A stretch of DNA of 64,000 nt. Origin: Burkholderia pyrrocinia. Lineage in GTDB: Bacteria; Pseudomonadota; Gammaproteobacteria; Burkholderiales; Burkholderiaceae. The stretch spans positions 3,410,001-3,474,000 of the forward strand of contig NZ_CP070977.1 of the NCBI RefSeq assembly GCF_018417535.1. The letters run 5' to 3'. The first letter of the stretch is position 1. Each line of letters starts with the position of its first letter. The notes under the pieces were generated by a model. That model worked only from the letters and a program-made list of their open reading frames with translations. It searched no databases and was not told the origin of the DNA. A program made the translations under genes and the position numbers. Below are positions 49,788-61,623 of the stretch, piece after piece.

Positions 49788-49817
49788 GAAAAAGCCCGCA
49801 GCGATGCGGGCTTTTTT
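49788..49817 (+). terminator. Intrinsic terminator of lipA
   Basis: GCCCGCA (49794-49800), loop GCGA, TGCGGGC (49805-49811), flanked by A5 and T6, so it could also work in reverse. Confidence 0.94.
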
Positions 49818-50006
49818 GTTGGTGCGGCCGCGATCACTGCATTCGCACGGCAATCGCCACCCGACCGGATGCGCGATCCAGTCGAGCATGGAAAGCAAAG
49901 CTGAAACGGCATCGATAGCTTCGCAGGATAAGTTCGCTCCCGCCGCGCGCAAAGCTCCTATAGTCGGCTCTCCCGCAGCAAGGCCCGCATTCCGAAGGAG
50001 AGCCGC

Positions 50007-51023
50007 ATGTCCCGTTTCAGCTTCATTCGCCGCGCCGTCGTCGCGCTGACCGCCTTTGCCGCGCTCGGCGCGGCGCACGCCGAATCGCGCGAAGTCGTGA
50101 TCGCGTACCAGGACATGGTCGTGCCGTGGCGCTACGCGCAGGCAAGCGGTGAAGTCGAAAAGGCGACCGGCTACAAGGTCAGGTTCCGCAAGCTCGACAG
50201 CGGCGCTGACGTGATTCGCGCGCTCGCGTCGGGCTCCGTGCAGCTCGGCGAAGCCGGGTCGAGCCCGATCGCGGCCGGCCTGTCGCAAGGGCTCGACATC
50301 TCGCTGTTCTGGGTACTCGACAACATCAACGACGCGGAGGCGCTCGTCGCGCGTAACGGCTCGGGCGTTACGAGCGTCGCGGCGTTGAAGGGCAGGAAGA
50401 TCGGCGTGCCGTTCGTGTCGACGTCGCATTTCCATACGCTCGTCGCGCTGCAGGCCGCGGGCGTCAACCCGAACGACGTGAAGATCGTCAACCTGCGTCC
50501 GCCCGAAGTCGCGGCCGCCTGGGCGCGCGGCGACATCGACGCGACCTATATCTGGGATCCCGTGCTGGCGAAGGTCAAGCAGTCGGGCACCGTGCTGACG
50601 ACGTCGGGCCAGGTTGCGAAAGAAAGCGGCAAGGCGACCTTCGACGGCTTCGTCGTGAGCCGCAAGTTCGCGCGCGAGAACCCCGAGTTCGTCACGCGCT
50701 TCGTGAAGGTGCTCGCAGCTGCCGATGCCGACTACCGCGCCCATGCGGCCGCGTGGAAGGCCGGCTCGCCGCAAGTCGCGGCCGTGGCGAAGGTATCGGG
50801 CGCGAACGCGCAGGATGTGCCGGCCAGCCTCGCGCTCTACGCATTCCCGACGGCAGCCGAGCAGGCGTCGCCGACGTGGCTCGGCGGCGGCGCGCAATCG
50901 GGCGCCGCGAAGTCGCTCGCGGCCACCGCCACGTTCCTCAAATCGCAGGGCACGATCCAGACCGTGCTGTCCGACTATTCGGCCGGCGTCGATCCGCAGT
51001 TCGTGCAGAAGGCCGCGCGCTGA
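50007..51023 (+). CDS. tauA: Taurine/aliphatic sulfonate ABC transporter substrate-binding protein
   Basis: A 338-aa periplasmic protein with signal peptide (to AAHAESRE). Strong TauA-type blocks: FRKLDSGADVIRALASGSVQ, GEAGSSPIAAG, GRKIGVPFVSTSHFHTL and AAWARGDIDATYIWDP. It captures taurine or a related sulfonate for sulfur supply. TATAGT at 49959-49964 may be the -10 element. No tauD dioxygenase or ssu monooxygenase gene follows in this operon, so the true ligand is open. Confidence 0.88.
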   Translation: MSRFSFIRRAVVALTAFAALGAAHAESREVVIAYQDMVVPWRYAQASGEVEKATGYKVRFRKLDSGADVIRALASGSVQLGEAGSSPIAAGLSQGLDISLFWVLDNINDAEALVARNGSGVTSVAALKGRKIGVPFVSTSHFHTLVALQAAGVNPNDVKIVNLRPPEVAAAWARGDIDATYIWDPVLAKVKQSGTVLTTSGQVAKESGKATFDGFVVSRKFARENPEFVTRFVKVLAAADADYRAHAAAWKAGSPQVAAVAKVSGANAQDVPASLALYAFPTAAEQASPTWLGGGAQSGAAKSLAATATFLKSQGTIQTVLSDYSAGVDPQFVQKAAR

Positions 51024-51032
51024 GCGCGGTGA

Positions 51033-51851
<819 letters not shown>

Positions 51852-51922
51852 TGCGCGAGTTCGCGCGGCAGGGCGTGGCCGTCGGGCGCGGCCGGAACAG
51901 CACTTTGACCAGGCAGGACAAC

Positions 51923-52825
51923 ATGAGCACGCAGGATTCGTGGGCGGCCGATCGTACGGCCGCGGGTTTCGAGCCGGAAGAGCGCACGACGCGGCGCCAG
52001 GCGGCCGCACGCGTCGTGCGCGCCCCTCGTCCATCGCACCGTTACCGGTTGCCGGGGCAGGGGAAGACGGCCGGGCTGAGCGCGGCGACGGTCGCGTCGC
52101 TGGCCGTGCTGTGGTGGGTCGCGACGCATCGCCAGTGGCTGCCGCCGCTGTTCCTGCCCGCGCCGGAGGCCGTGTGGGCGGCGTTCGTCGACGCGTGGCA
52201 CGGCCGCATCCAGGGCGGCCTGCCGCTGTCCGAGCATCTGCTGTGGAGTGCCGCGCGCGTGTTCGGTGCGTTCCTGCTCGCGACCGCGATCGGCGTGCCG
52301 GCCGGCATCCTGATGGGCGTGAGCCGCATCGCGCGCGGCGTGTTCGATCCGCTGCTGGAGTTCTACCGGCCGCTGCCGCCGCTCGCGTACCTGCCGCTCG
52401 TCGTGATCTGGTTCGGCATCGACGAAACCGCGAAGCTCGTCGTGATCTTCCTCGCGTGCTTCGCGCCGATCGCGATGGCTGCACGCGCCGGCGTGCGTGC
52501 GGCGACGGTCGAGCAGATCAACGCCGCGTATTCGCTCGGCGGCAGCTTCGCGCAGATCGTGCGCCATGTCGTGCTGCCCGCCGCGCTGCCGGAAATTCTC
52601 ACGGGGCTGCGGATCGCGATCGGGTTCGGCTGGACGACGCTCGTCGCGGCCGAGATGGTCGCCGCGACGGCCGGGCTCGGGCAGATGGTGCTGAATGCGT
52701 CGAGCTTCCTGCGCACGGATATCGTCGTGATGGGCATCCTGATCATCGGCGCGATCGCGTGGCTGTTCGATCTCGCGATGCGGTGGGTCGAGCGGCGGGT
52801 GGCGCCGTGGAAGGGGAGAGGATAG
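51923..52825 (+). CDS. tauC: Taurine/sulfonate ABC transporter permease
   Basis: A 300-aa inner-membrane permease. After a 50-residue hydrophilic N-terminus come about six helices and the BPD_transp_1 EAA motif region INAAYSLGGSFAQIVRHVVLP. RPLPPLAYLPLVVIWFG is the conserved block of the SsuC/TauC group. ATG 51923 is preferred because AGGACA precedes it; a frame starting at GTG 51848 would overlap tauB. No tauD gene follows. Confidence 0.9.
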   Translation: MSTQDSWAADRTAAGFEPEERTTRRQAAARVVRAPRPSHRYRLPGQGKTAGLSAATVASLAVLWWVATHRQWLPPLFLPAPEAVWAAFVDAWHGRIQGGLPLSEHLLWSAARVFGAFLLATAIGVPAGILMGVSRIARGVFDPLLEFYRPLPPLAYLPLVVIWFGIDETAKLVVIFLACFAPIAMAARAGVRAATVEQINAAYSLGGSFAQIVRHVVLPAALPEILTGLRIAIGFGWTTLVAAEMVAATAGLGQMVLNASSFLRTDIVVMGILIIGAIAWLFDLAMRWVERRVAPWKGRG

Positions 52826-52906
52826 GGGCGGCACGGCGCGCGGGTAGTGTACGCAGGGTGTATGGCGCGGGGCGTGACGTCGATGAGCGGACAGGGGGCG
52901 CGAACG

Positions 52907-52947
52907 GAACGGGCCAGGTTTCGTGTCGATCGAAACCCGGCCCGTTC
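52907..52947. terminator. Long hairpin between tauC and the convergent autotransporter gene
   Basis: A 17-bp stem with one mismatch (52907-52923 with 52931-52947) and a 7-nt loop. No strong T-tract on either side, but its position between two convergent genes suggests a bidirectional terminator. Confidence 0.7.
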
Positions 52948-52978
52948 TGAATGATGCTGTCGGCAATGCCGCAACGGC

Positions 52979-54739
52979 TTACCAGCGATAGCCTGCGCCG
53001 GCGCCGACTGCCACGGTGCCTCGTGTATTGGTCGACCCGGACGCCTTGACGACCCAGCGACCGTTTCGGGTAGCGGTCGACAGACCGAACGCGACGGCCG
53101 ACTGACCGCTGTACGTGCCGCCGGCAATCGATACCATGCTTTCGCCCGCCAGCGACGCCTGCGGCAGGTTCGCGATCGCGACGGCGGACGCGATGCCGCC
53201 GCTCGCGTCGCGCCGGTAGTGATCGATGTCGGATCTAACGCTGCTGATCTGGTCGTTCAACTGCTGCACGTTCACGGCATCGGTCGGCGCGGTGCCGGCC
53301 TTGACGTTGGTGATCTGCCGTTCCTGCCCAGGCGCGCCGACGGACACCGTATCGTCGCGATCGGCGACGGAATTCGCGCCGAGCGCGACCGAATTATTGC
53401 CCGATGCCTTCGCATTGTTCCCGATCGCGACACCGCCATTGCCGGATGCGGTCGAGTTCTGGCCGAGTGCCATCGAATTCGATCCGGTCGCTCCGGAGCC
53501 GTCGCCGAGCTGTGCCAACTGGTTGCCATGCTCGCCCGTTGGCGGTTTGACGCCGGTGCCGTTCTGCTCGACATTCGTCAGACGAGAATTCAGTGAATCG
53601 ACGCTGTTCTGGAATTTCTGCTCCATCGCAAAGAGTTGCCCACCGTTGACGGCCTGCATGCTGCCCGCTGCAATTGCGCCTCCCCTGACGTTGTTGAGCA
53701 AGGTGCCGCCGACACCGCCGAGCGTCGCGCTACCGAGCGTCAGGTCGTCGTACACGATCGCGCCGAGCGGCTTGCCATTCGGGTCGATCAGGCCGGCCGC
53801 CTTGAGCTGCGCGACCGTCACGGCGTCGGTATCGCCGGTGCCGTTCGACAGCCCGGTCAGCGTGCGCGTGCCGTTCGCGCCGGCGACGCTGACGGACGTG
53901 CCGCCTTTGTCGGCGCCGATCGAGATCGCGAGACTCGCCGGGTCCTGCCGAACGAGGCCGGTCGTGCCGTTGTCGAGCCGTGTGCCTAGATCGTTGACGT
54001 CGTAGCGGATCGACTTGACGTCGGTTTCGGTCGTCGAGACGCGCCCGTCGAGGTTCGTCAGCGCGCTGCCGACATTGGTGAAGGTCTGGCCGTCGATCTT
54101 GTAGCTCGGGCCGCGCACGGACCCGTCCGCGTTGATCGTGGCGTCGCCGCCAAGCGCCTCGACGACGGGCTTGAGTTGCGACAGGTTGGTCGCATCGGTG
54201 TCGCGCGTGCCGGCGCGGAGATTGACGAGCTGGCGCTCGTTGCCTGTTTTTCCGATCGACACGGTGTTCGCCCGATCGGCGGTGCTGCCCTGCCCCAGCG
54301 CGACCGCGTCGTGTGCGGTGACCGTCGCGTCCGCTCCGAGCGCGAGGGCGCGGTTCGCGTTGACGTTCGACGAGACGCCGAGCGCGCTCGAGCGATCGCC
54401 GTGAACGTTCGCTCGTTCGCCGACGGCGACGGTGGACCGCCCGTCGGCGACGGACTGCGCGCCGATCGCGATCGCCGAGTAGTCGCCGCCGGTCTCGCCG
54501 TTCGCCTTCGCGCCGGGCCCGATGGCGATCGAGCCGGCACCCGATGCGGTCGGATTATCGCCGATGCTGCTTTTGATGATCAGGTAGTCGAGAACGAGAT
54601 CGGCGGCATGGCTGTAGCCGGGCAAGAACGCGGCGGTCGAGAGGGCCAGCACGGACAGGCGGGCGGACACCCGGCGTTGCCGTTTTGTCGAACTGTGCGG
54701 GCGTGCGTTGCCGGAGGGTATGGCAAGGAGGTGAATCAT
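52979..54739 (-). CDS. YadA-type trimeric autotransporter adhesin
   Basis: About 586 aa. N-terminal signal region (LSVLALSTAAFLPGYSHAAD), then head repeats of the Hep/Hag type (AIGAQSVADGRSTVAVGERA; SMALGQNSTASGNGGVAIGN), neck/stalk segments (VNLRAGTRDTDATNLSQLKP; NVKAGTAPTDAVNVQQLNDQ), a coiled coil (about 495-510) and the C-terminal YadA anchor (ASAVAIANLPQASLAGESM ... GAGAGYRW) forming the trimeric outer-membrane barrel. Surface adhesin. ATG 54739 has AGGA 9 nt upstream; frames from 54772 or 54784 would lengthen the signal region. No ESPR-type extended signal is evident. Confidence 0.9.
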   Translation of the reverse strand: MIHLLAIPSGNARPHSSTKRQRRVSARLSVLALSTAAFLPGYSHAADLVLDYLIIKSSIGDNPTASGAGSIAIGPGAKANGETGGDYSAIAIGAQSVADGRSTVAVGERANVHGDRSSALGVSSNVNANRALALGADATVTAHDAVALGQGSTADRANTVSIGKTGNERQLVNLRAGTRDTDATNLSQLKPVVEALGGDATINADGSVRGPSYKIDGQTFTNVGSALTNLDGRVSTTETDVKSIRYDVNDLGTRLDNGTTGLVRQDPASLAISIGADKGGTSVSVAGANGTRTLTGLSNGTGDTDAVTVAQLKAAGLIDPNGKPLGAIVYDDLTLGSATLGGVGGTLLNNVRGGAIAAGSMQAVNGGQLFAMEQKFQNSVDSLNSRLTNVEQNGTGVKPPTGEHGNQLAQLGDGSGATGSNSMALGQNSTASGNGGVAIGNNAKASGNNSVALGANSVADRDDTVSVGAPGQERQITNVKAGTAPTDAVNVQQLNDQISSVRSDIDHYRRDASGGIASAVAIANLPQASLAGESMVSIAGGTYSGQSAVAFGLSTATRNGRWVVKASGSTNTRGTVAVGAGAGYRW

Positions 54740-54784
54740 GAATCGTAGTCCTGAATGATTGATTTTATGCATTCGGACGGTCAA

Positions 54785-54825
54785 TGCCGATGTGCTTCAT
54801 CGGCAACGGGACGTTGTACCGTTGC
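54785..54825 (-). repeat. Tandem stem-loops upstream of the autotransporter gene
   Basis: TGCCGATG-TGCTT-CATCGGCA (54785-54805) is an exact 8-bp hairpin, directly followed by CAACGG-N9-CCGTTG (54804-54824). They lie about 46-86 bp upstream of the chosen start, in its probable mRNA leader. The rest of 54826-55050 is relatively AT-rich and holds no gene I can support. Confidence 0.55.
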
Positions 54826-55050
54826 CTGCGAACTGCACGCCGGGATCGAATGACCGAGACGTGAGTCAGCGACTATACGGAGCGGCTGATGTCCCGTCGA
54901 TCAGACAGTTACGAAATTGAAGTTGGTGGTATGGGACAGGACATCACGTATCGATCGAGATGTCGTCATTGGACAAGACGCGTAAACAGGAAGCGGCCGA
55001 CGCGCGTCGGCCGAGTCAAAATGTCGTCGCGCCGTCGCGCATGGACTCGC

Positions 55051-56925
55051 TCAATCCCCCATCGCGATCCCTTCGCGCCGCGGATCCGCGCCGCCGAACC
55101 ACACCGTCTGCCCCTGCACGTTCAGACGCTGGATCCCCTGCAGCCCCGAGTTCATTTCGACGACCTGCACGTCGTGCCCGCGGCCCTTCAGCCCTTCGGC
55201 GAGCGCGTCCGACACGCGGCCGCGCTCGAGCTGCGTCGGCCCGTTCGTCGACCCGAAGTTCGGCAGCGCGATCGCCTGCTGCATCGTCATCCCCCAGTCG
55301 AGCACGCCGACCAGCGTCTTCGCGACGTGATTGATGATCGCGGGGCCGCCGGCCGAGCCGACGATCATCGTCACCTGCTTCGTCTTCTTGTCGAACACGA
55401 GCTCCGGCGACATCGCCGAGCGCGGCCGCTTGCCGGGCTGCACGCGGTTCGCGACCGGCCGGCCGTTGTCGTTCGACACGAACGAGAAATCGGTGAGCTG
55501 GTTGTTCAGCATGAAGCCGCGCACCATCAGCCGCGAGCCGAACGCATCCTCGATGCTCGTCGTCATCGACAGCGCCTGCCCGTAGCGGTCGACGATCGCG
55601 ATGTCTGACGTCGACGGCAATTCGGGGCTGCGGTCGTCGGCCATCGCGAGCGTCGTGCCCTGCGGCGTGCCGGCCTGCGCGACGCCCATGCTGTTGTCGC
55701 CGATCAGCCGCGCGCGCTGCGCGAGATAGGTCTTGTCGGTGAGGCTTGCCCAGTTGCCGCCCGGCAGCGGCACGAAATCGGGATCGGCGACATAGCGCGC
55801 GCGGTCCGCATACGCGAGGCGCCCGGCTTCGCTGAACAGGTGCGCGGCGAACGGTGTCGGCTCGTAGCCGACGTCGTTGCGCACCGGCTTCTGCGCGCCG
55901 ATCTGCTGCCAGTCGGGCATCGCTTCGAGGATGCCGAGCATCTGCGCGATCGCGAGGCCGCCCGACGACGGCGGCGGCATCCCGCAGACGACCGAGCGCC
56001 GGTAGTCGGCGCACAGCGGCGTGCGCACCTTCGCCTTGTAGCGCGCGAGATCCTGGAGCGACAGCAGGCCCGGATTGGTCGGGTGCTTGCGCACCTTCGT
56101 GACGATGTCGCGCGCGATCGCGCCGGTATAGAACGCGTTCGCGCCGTGCTCGGCGACCTGGCGCAGCACGGTCGCGAGCGCCGGGTTCTTCAGCACCGTG
56201 CCGGCCGCCTTCGGCGTGCCGTCCGGGTTGTAGAAGTACGCGCGTGCGGCCGGGTCGTTCTTCAGGTACTTGTCGTTCGCGATCAGCATCGCGAGCCGCG
56301 GGCTGATCGTGAAGCCGTGCTCGGCGAGCCGGATCGCCGGCTGGAACAGCCGGCGCCACGGCAGCTTGCCGTGCGCGCGGTGCGCGGCGTCGAGCATGCG
56401 CAGCACGCCCGGCGCGCCGACCGAGCGACCGCCGACGACGCCTTCATAGAAGCCCATCGGCTGGCCGGTCGGCCCGTAGAACAGGCGGTCGGTCGCGGCG
56501 GCCGGCGCGGTTTCGCGGCCGTCGTACGCCTGCGCCGCCTTGCCGTCGAAGTACAGCATGAACGCGCCGCCGCCGATCCCCGACGATTGCGGCTCGACGA
56601 GCGCGAGCACCATCTGCGTCGCGATCGCGGCGTCGATCGCGGTGCCGCCGGCCTTCAGCATCTCGTAGCCGGCCTGCGTCGCGAGCGGGTTTGCGGCCGC
56701 GATCATGCTGTGCTGCGAGGTCCAGCCCGGCTTGTCGACCCAGCCGGACGACAGCTCGGGCGCATGGAAGCCGGGCAGCGGCACGGCGGCACCCGACGCG
56801 GCGGCCACCGGGACGACGGCGCCCGACGGCGTGGACGGGGACGTGCAGCCGGCGTTGAACGCGACGAGCGCGATGGCGGCGAGCAGCGTCCAGGGACGCG
56901 AATGCGGACGAATCCGGTCGAACAT
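55051..56925 (-). CDS. ggt: Gamma-glutamyltransferase (glutathione hydrolase) lipoprotein
   Basis: A 624-aa proenzyme with lipobox AFNAGC at the N-terminus. Large-subunit blocks include GGTAIDAAIATQMVLALVEP and the GGGAFMLYFDG segment. The autoprocessing site is near residue 430 in PELPSTSDIAIVD, where the Thr of TSDI would become the N-terminal nucleophile. The small subunit has MLNNQLTDF and the oxyanion-loop GSAGGPAI. It splits glutathione and other gamma-glutamyl compounds in the periplasm. GAGGG precedes ATG 56925. Confidence 0.94.
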   Translation of the reverse strand: MFDRIRPHSRPWTLLAAIALVAFNAGCTSPSTPSGAVVPVAAASGAAVPLPGFHAPELSSGWVDKPGWTSQHSMIAAANPLATQAGYEMLKAGGTAIDAAIATQMVLALVEPQSSGIGGGAFMLYFDGKAAQAYDGRETAPAAATDRLFYGPTGQPMGFYEGVVGGRSVGAPGVLRMLDAAHRAHGKLPWRRLFQPAIRLAEHGFTISPRLAMLIANDKYLKNDPAARAYFYNPDGTPKAAGTVLKNPALATVLRQVAEHGANAFYTGAIARDIVTKVRKHPTNPGLLSLQDLARYKAKVRTPLCADYRRSVVCGMPPPSSGGLAIAQMLGILEAMPDWQQIGAQKPVRNDVGYEPTPFAAHLFSEAGRLAYADRARYVADPDFVPLPGGNWASLTDKTYLAQRARLIGDNSMGVAQAGTPQGTTLAMADDRSPELPSTSDIAIVDRYGQALSMTTSIEDAFGSRLMVRGFMLNNQLTDFSFVSNDNGRPVANRVQPGKRPRSAMSPELVFDKKTKQVTMIVGSAGGPAIINHVAKTLVGVLDWGMTMQQAIALPNFGSTNGPTQLERGRVSDALAEGLKGRGHDVQVVEMNSGLQGIQRLNVQGQTVWFGGADPRREGIAMGD

Positions 56926-57004
56926 TGAACCCTCGGCAGAGCAGTGAATTCGAAGGAGGCGGCGGCGTTGGCGCGGGCGCAACGGGGCTGCCGGCCCCGG
57001 CGCG

Positions 57005-57979
57005 CTATTGTCGCCGCGCGGCCGGCGGATTGTCACCCGACAGGAAACCCTGACGCATCCCGCCGGGCCCGCCCCGGCCGGTCTTTCCGGCCTGTTCGAG
57101 GATGAACTCTATGAACGTCGACGTCGCGCGCGTGTGGTGCCGGTTCGGCATGTAGAGCATGTACATGTGCGTGCCGAAGATGCTGAGCCGGTATGCGTCG
57201 AGCGACGTGACGACGGCGCCGCGCCGCATGTCGTCCTGCATCACGTAGTCGGGCACGATGCCGACGCCGATCCCCGCGAGGATCGCCTGGCGCAGGAACA
57301 GGAAGTTCTCCGAAATCAGCGTGGGTTCGAGCAACACCTCGTGGCGTTCGTCGCCGAGATACGCGGCGATCCTGAGCTGGCGGCCCATCACCGTCGCGGT
57401 GACGACCGGCGCGGCGGCCAGCGCGCCGAGGCTCGCGGGCATCCCGTGCGCGGCCGCGAATGCGGCCGACGCGCACGCAACGTAGCGCACCGCGCCCATG
57501 TCGCGTGCGACGAGGTTCTGCGGCGGCTCGGGCATCACGCGCACCGCGATGTCGATCTCGTCGCGCATCAGGTCTTCCACGCGATTCTCGAATACGACGT
57601 CGAGCACGATGCCCGGGTGCAGCCGCTTGAACGCGAGCAGCCATTCGGACATCACCATCTGCCCATAGCCGCTCGGCACCGACAGCCGCACGCGGCCCTG
57701 CAGGTCCTGGCCGAGCGTCGTCACCGATTCCTCCGCGGCGAGCAGTTCGTTGCGGATGCGCCGGCCGTGCTCGTACAGCTTCAGCCCGATCTCGGTCGGC
57801 TCGATGCGCCGCGTCGTGCGCCGCACGAGCTGCTGGCCGATCGAGCGCTCGAGCTGGTTCAGCCGGTAGCTGACGTTCGCGCGGCTCATCTTGAGCCGCT
57901 GCGCGGCCTTGCTGAGATTGCCGGCGTCGAGGATTTCGACGAGCAGCGTCAGCGCGTTCAGGTCCATGCGTTCGCTCAT
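57005..57979 (-). CDS. LysR-family transcriptional regulator
   Basis: A 324-aa regulator. Winged helix with LSKAAQRLKMSRANVSYRLN and the effector domain with LSVPSGYGQMVMSEWLLAF. It is divergent from the beta-oxidation operon with a 250-bp intergenic region holding two palindromes, so it probably controls that operon and itself. A Gly/Arg-rich C-terminal tail follows the effector domain. Confidence 0.9.
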   Translation of the reverse strand: MSERMDLNALTLLVEILDAGNLSKAAQRLKMSRANVSYRLNQLERSIGQQLVRRTTRRIEPTEIGLKLYEHGRRIRNELLAAEESVTTLGQDLQGRVRLSVPSGYGQMVMSEWLLAFKRLHPGIVLDVVFENRVEDLMRDEIDIAVRVMPEPPQNLVARDMGAVRYVACASAAFAAAHGMPASLGALAAAPVVTATVMGRQLRIAAYLGDERHEVLLEPTLISENFLFLRQAILAGIGVGIVPDYVMQDDMRRGAVVTSLDAYRLSIFGTHMYMLYMPNRHHTRATSTFIEFILEQAGKTGRGGPGGMRQGFLSGDNPPAARRQ

Positions 57980-57990
57980 GATCCGTCCCG

Positions 57991-58019
57991 TTTAACGGTT
58001 GGAAAGCATTCAGTGTCAA
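57991..58019 (-). promoter_or_regulatory. Promoter of the LysR gene
   Basis: On the minus strand TTGACA (58019-58014), 17-bp spacer, GTTAAA (57996-57991), just upstream of the LysR start at 57979. The -35 lies inside the palindrome at 58014-58032. Confidence 0.6.
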
Positions 58020-58032
58020 GTCAGACTTGACA
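58014..58032. promoter_or_regulatory. Perfect palindrome, likely LysR operator
   Basis: TGTCAAGTCAGACTTGACA: 9-bp arms around one central base. It contains TTGACA on both strands, so it overlaps the -35 of the LysR gene and possibly that of the divergent operon. Confidence 0.75.
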
Positions 58033-58064
58033 GCTTGTAAAGGCGAGAGGGAATTGTCAATGAA

Positions 58065-58080
58065 TCTCGATCAATCGAGA
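58065..58080. promoter_or_regulatory. Second palindrome in the divergent promoter region
   Basis: TCTCGAT-CA-ATCGAGA, 7-bp perfect arms. Different in sequence from the first site, so it may bind another factor. Confidence 0.5.
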
Positions 58081-58229
58081 ATCGGGGGCATGCCCGGCGT
58101 AATGCCGGATTGTTTCCCGCGCGGCGCGGGACCGGCGTCGCAGCAGGCGCCGGCCGCCCGGCGGACAGACCGCAACGCATGCGGCCCGCATACGCGCCCA
58201 CGCATGCGCCCGGGCCGACAGGAGACACG

Positions 58230-60371
58230 ATGAATTCACCCACCACCTCTACTTCTCCCGCAACCCCCGCCGGCACGGTCACGCGCGAGCGACGCGACAA
58301 GGTGCTCGTCGTCACGATCGACCACCCGCCCGTCAACGCGTTGTCGGCCGACGTGCGCCGTGGCCTGGCCGACGCGCTCGACGCCGCGCAGGCCGACGAC
58401 GCGATCCGCGCGGTGCTGATCGTCGGCGCCGGCCGCAACTTCATCGCGGGCGCCGACATCCGCGAATTCGGCAAGCCGCCGGTGCCGCCGTCGCTGCCCG
58501 ATGTGTGCGAGCGGATCGAATCGGGCACGAAGCCGGTCGTGGTCGCGCTGCACGGCGCGACGCTCGGCGGCGGGCTCGAAGTCGCGCTGGCCGCACATTA
58601 CCGGCTTGCGGTGCCTGGCGCGAAGCTCGGGCTGCCCGAAGTCACGCTCGGCCTGCTGCCCGGCGCGGGCGGCACGCAGCGCGCGCCGCGCCTGATCGGC
58701 GCGAAGGCCGCGCTCGACCTGATGCTGACGGGCCGTCACGCGAGCGCCGAAGAAGCGCTCGCGCTCGGCCTCGTCGACCGCGTCGCGCACAGCGACGACA
58801 CGCTCGCCGAAGGTCTCGCGTATGCGCAGGAACTCGTGTCGCTCGGCGCACCGGTGCGCCGCACGCGCGATGCGCAGGGGCTCGCCGATCGCGCGGCCGC
58901 GCAGGCCGCGATCGACGCGGCGCGCGCGGAACTGCCGAAGAAGTCGCGCGGGCTGTTCTCGCCGGCGAAGATCGTCGAAGCGGTCGAGGCCGCGCTCACG
59001 CAGTCGTTCGATGCGGGGATGAAGCTCGAGCGCAGCCTGTTCCTGCAGTGCATCGACAGCCCGCAGCGTGCGGGCCTCGTGCATGCGTTCTTCGCGGAGC
59101 GCGAAGCGGCGAAGGCGCCCGAGGCGCGGCGCGCGAGCGCGCGGCCGGTCGAGCGGATCGGCGTGGTCGGCGGCGGCACGATGGGCGCGGGCATCGCGGT
59201 CGCGGCGCTCGACGCCGGGCTGCCGGTGACGATGATCGAACGCGACGAAGCGTCGCTCGCGCGCGGTCGCGCGCACGTCGAGAAGGTGTACGACGGCCTC
59301 GTCGCGAAAGGGCGGATGACGCCGGCCGCGCACGCGGCGCGGCTCGCACGCTTCAAGGGCAGCACGTCGTACGACGCGCTTGCGCAGGCCGACGTGGTGA
59401 TCGAGGCCGTGTTCGAGGACATGGCCGTGAAGAAGGCCGTGTTCGCCGAGCTGGCGCGTGTCTGCAAACCGGGCGCGGTGCTGGCGACCAACACGTCGTA
59501 TCTCGACATCGACGAACTGGCCGCGAGCATCGACCGGCCGGCCGACGTGATCGGCCTGCATTTCTTCTCGCCGGCCAACGTGATGAAGCTGCTCGAGATC
59601 GTCGTGCCGGCGCGCGTGAGCGCGGATGTCGTCGCGACCGCGTTCGCGCTGGCCAGGCAGTTGAAGAAGACACCGGTGCGCGCGGGCGTATGCGACGGCT
59701 TCATTGGCAACCGGATCCTCGCCGTCTATCGCACGGCCGCCGACTACCTGATGGAAGACGGCGCGTCGCCGTACCGGATCGATCACGCGGTGCGCGAATT
59801 CGGCTTCCCGATGGGGCCGTTCCAGGTCGTCGATCTCGCGGGCGGCGACATCGGCTGGGCGACCCGCAAGCGCCGCGCGGCGACGCGCGATCCGCGCGCG
59901 CGCTACGTGGAGATTTCCGACCGGCTGTGCGAGCGCGGCTGGTTCGGGCAGAAGACGTCGCGCGGCTACTACCTGTATCCGGACGGCGCGCGCGTCGGCA
60001 CGCCGGACCCGGAAGTCGAAGCGATCGTTTCGGAAGAGCGCGCGAAGAAGGGCATTACGCCGCGCACGTTCACCGACGACGAGATCCTGCGCCGCTACCT
60101 CGCCGCGATGATCAACGAAGGCGCGAACGTCGTGCACGAGAAGATCGCGCTGCGCCCGCTCGATGTCGACGCGGTGTTCCTGTACGGCTACGGCTTTCCG
60201 CGCTATCGCGGCGGCCCGATGCACTACGCGGACACGGTCGGCCTCGCGAACGTGCTCGCCGATATCCGCGCGTTCGCGAAGGAGGATCCGCTGTTCTGGA
60301 AACCGTCGCCGCTGATCGTCGAACTCGTCGCGCGGGGCGCGGATTTCGCGAGCCTGAACCGCATCGACTGA
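58230..60371 (+). CDS. Bifunctional enoyl-CoA hydratase / 3-hydroxyacyl-CoA dehydrogenase (FadB/FadJ-like)
   Basis: A 713-aa fusion for two steps of beta-oxidation. Residues about 20-200 are the crotonase domain ([45 protein letters not shown] with catalytic Glu). Residues about 305-480 are the NAD-binding domain ([20 protein letters not shown]), and the C-terminal dimerisation domains follow ([31 protein letters not shown]). AGGAGACACG precedes the ATG at 58230. First gene of an operon with two acyl-CoA dehydrogenases. Confidence 0.95.
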   Translation: MNSPTTSTSPATPAGTVTRERRDKVLVVTIDHPPVNALSADVRRGLADALDAAQADDAIRAVLIVGAGRNFIAGADIREFGKPPVPPSLPDVCERIESGTKPVVVALHGATLGGGLEVALAAHYRLAVPGAKLGLPEVTLGLLPGAGGTQRAPRLIGAKAALDLMLTGRHASAEEALALGLVDRVAHSDDTLAEGLAYAQELVSLGAPVRRTRDAQGLADRAAAQAAIDAARAELPKKSRGLFSPAKIVEAVEAALTQSFDAGMKLERSLFLQCIDSPQRAGLVHAFFAEREAAKAPEARRASARPVERIGVVGGGTMGAGIAVAALDAGLPVTMIERDEASLARGRAHVEKVYDGLVAKGRMTPAAHAARLARFKGSTSYDALAQADVVIEAVFEDMAVKKAVFAELARVCKPGAVLATNTSYLDIDELAASIDRPADVIGLHFFSPANVMKLLEIVVPARVSADVVATAFALARQLKKTPVRAGVCDGFIGNRILAVYRTAADYLMEDGASPYRIDHAVREFGFPMGPFQVVDLAGGDIGWATRKRRAATRDPRARYVEISDRLCERGWFGQKTSRGYYLYPDGARVGTPDPEVEAIVSEERAKKGITPRTFTDDEILRRYLAAMINEGANVVHEKIALRPLDVDAVFLYGYGFPRYRGGPMHYADTVGLANVLADIRAFAKEDPLFWKPSPLIVELVARGADFASLNRID

Positions 60372-60400
60372 ACGCCAACCGCATTCGCAACGGACCGAAG

Positions 60401-61609
<1,209 letters not shown>

Positions 61610-61623
61610 CGAGGGACGCGACG

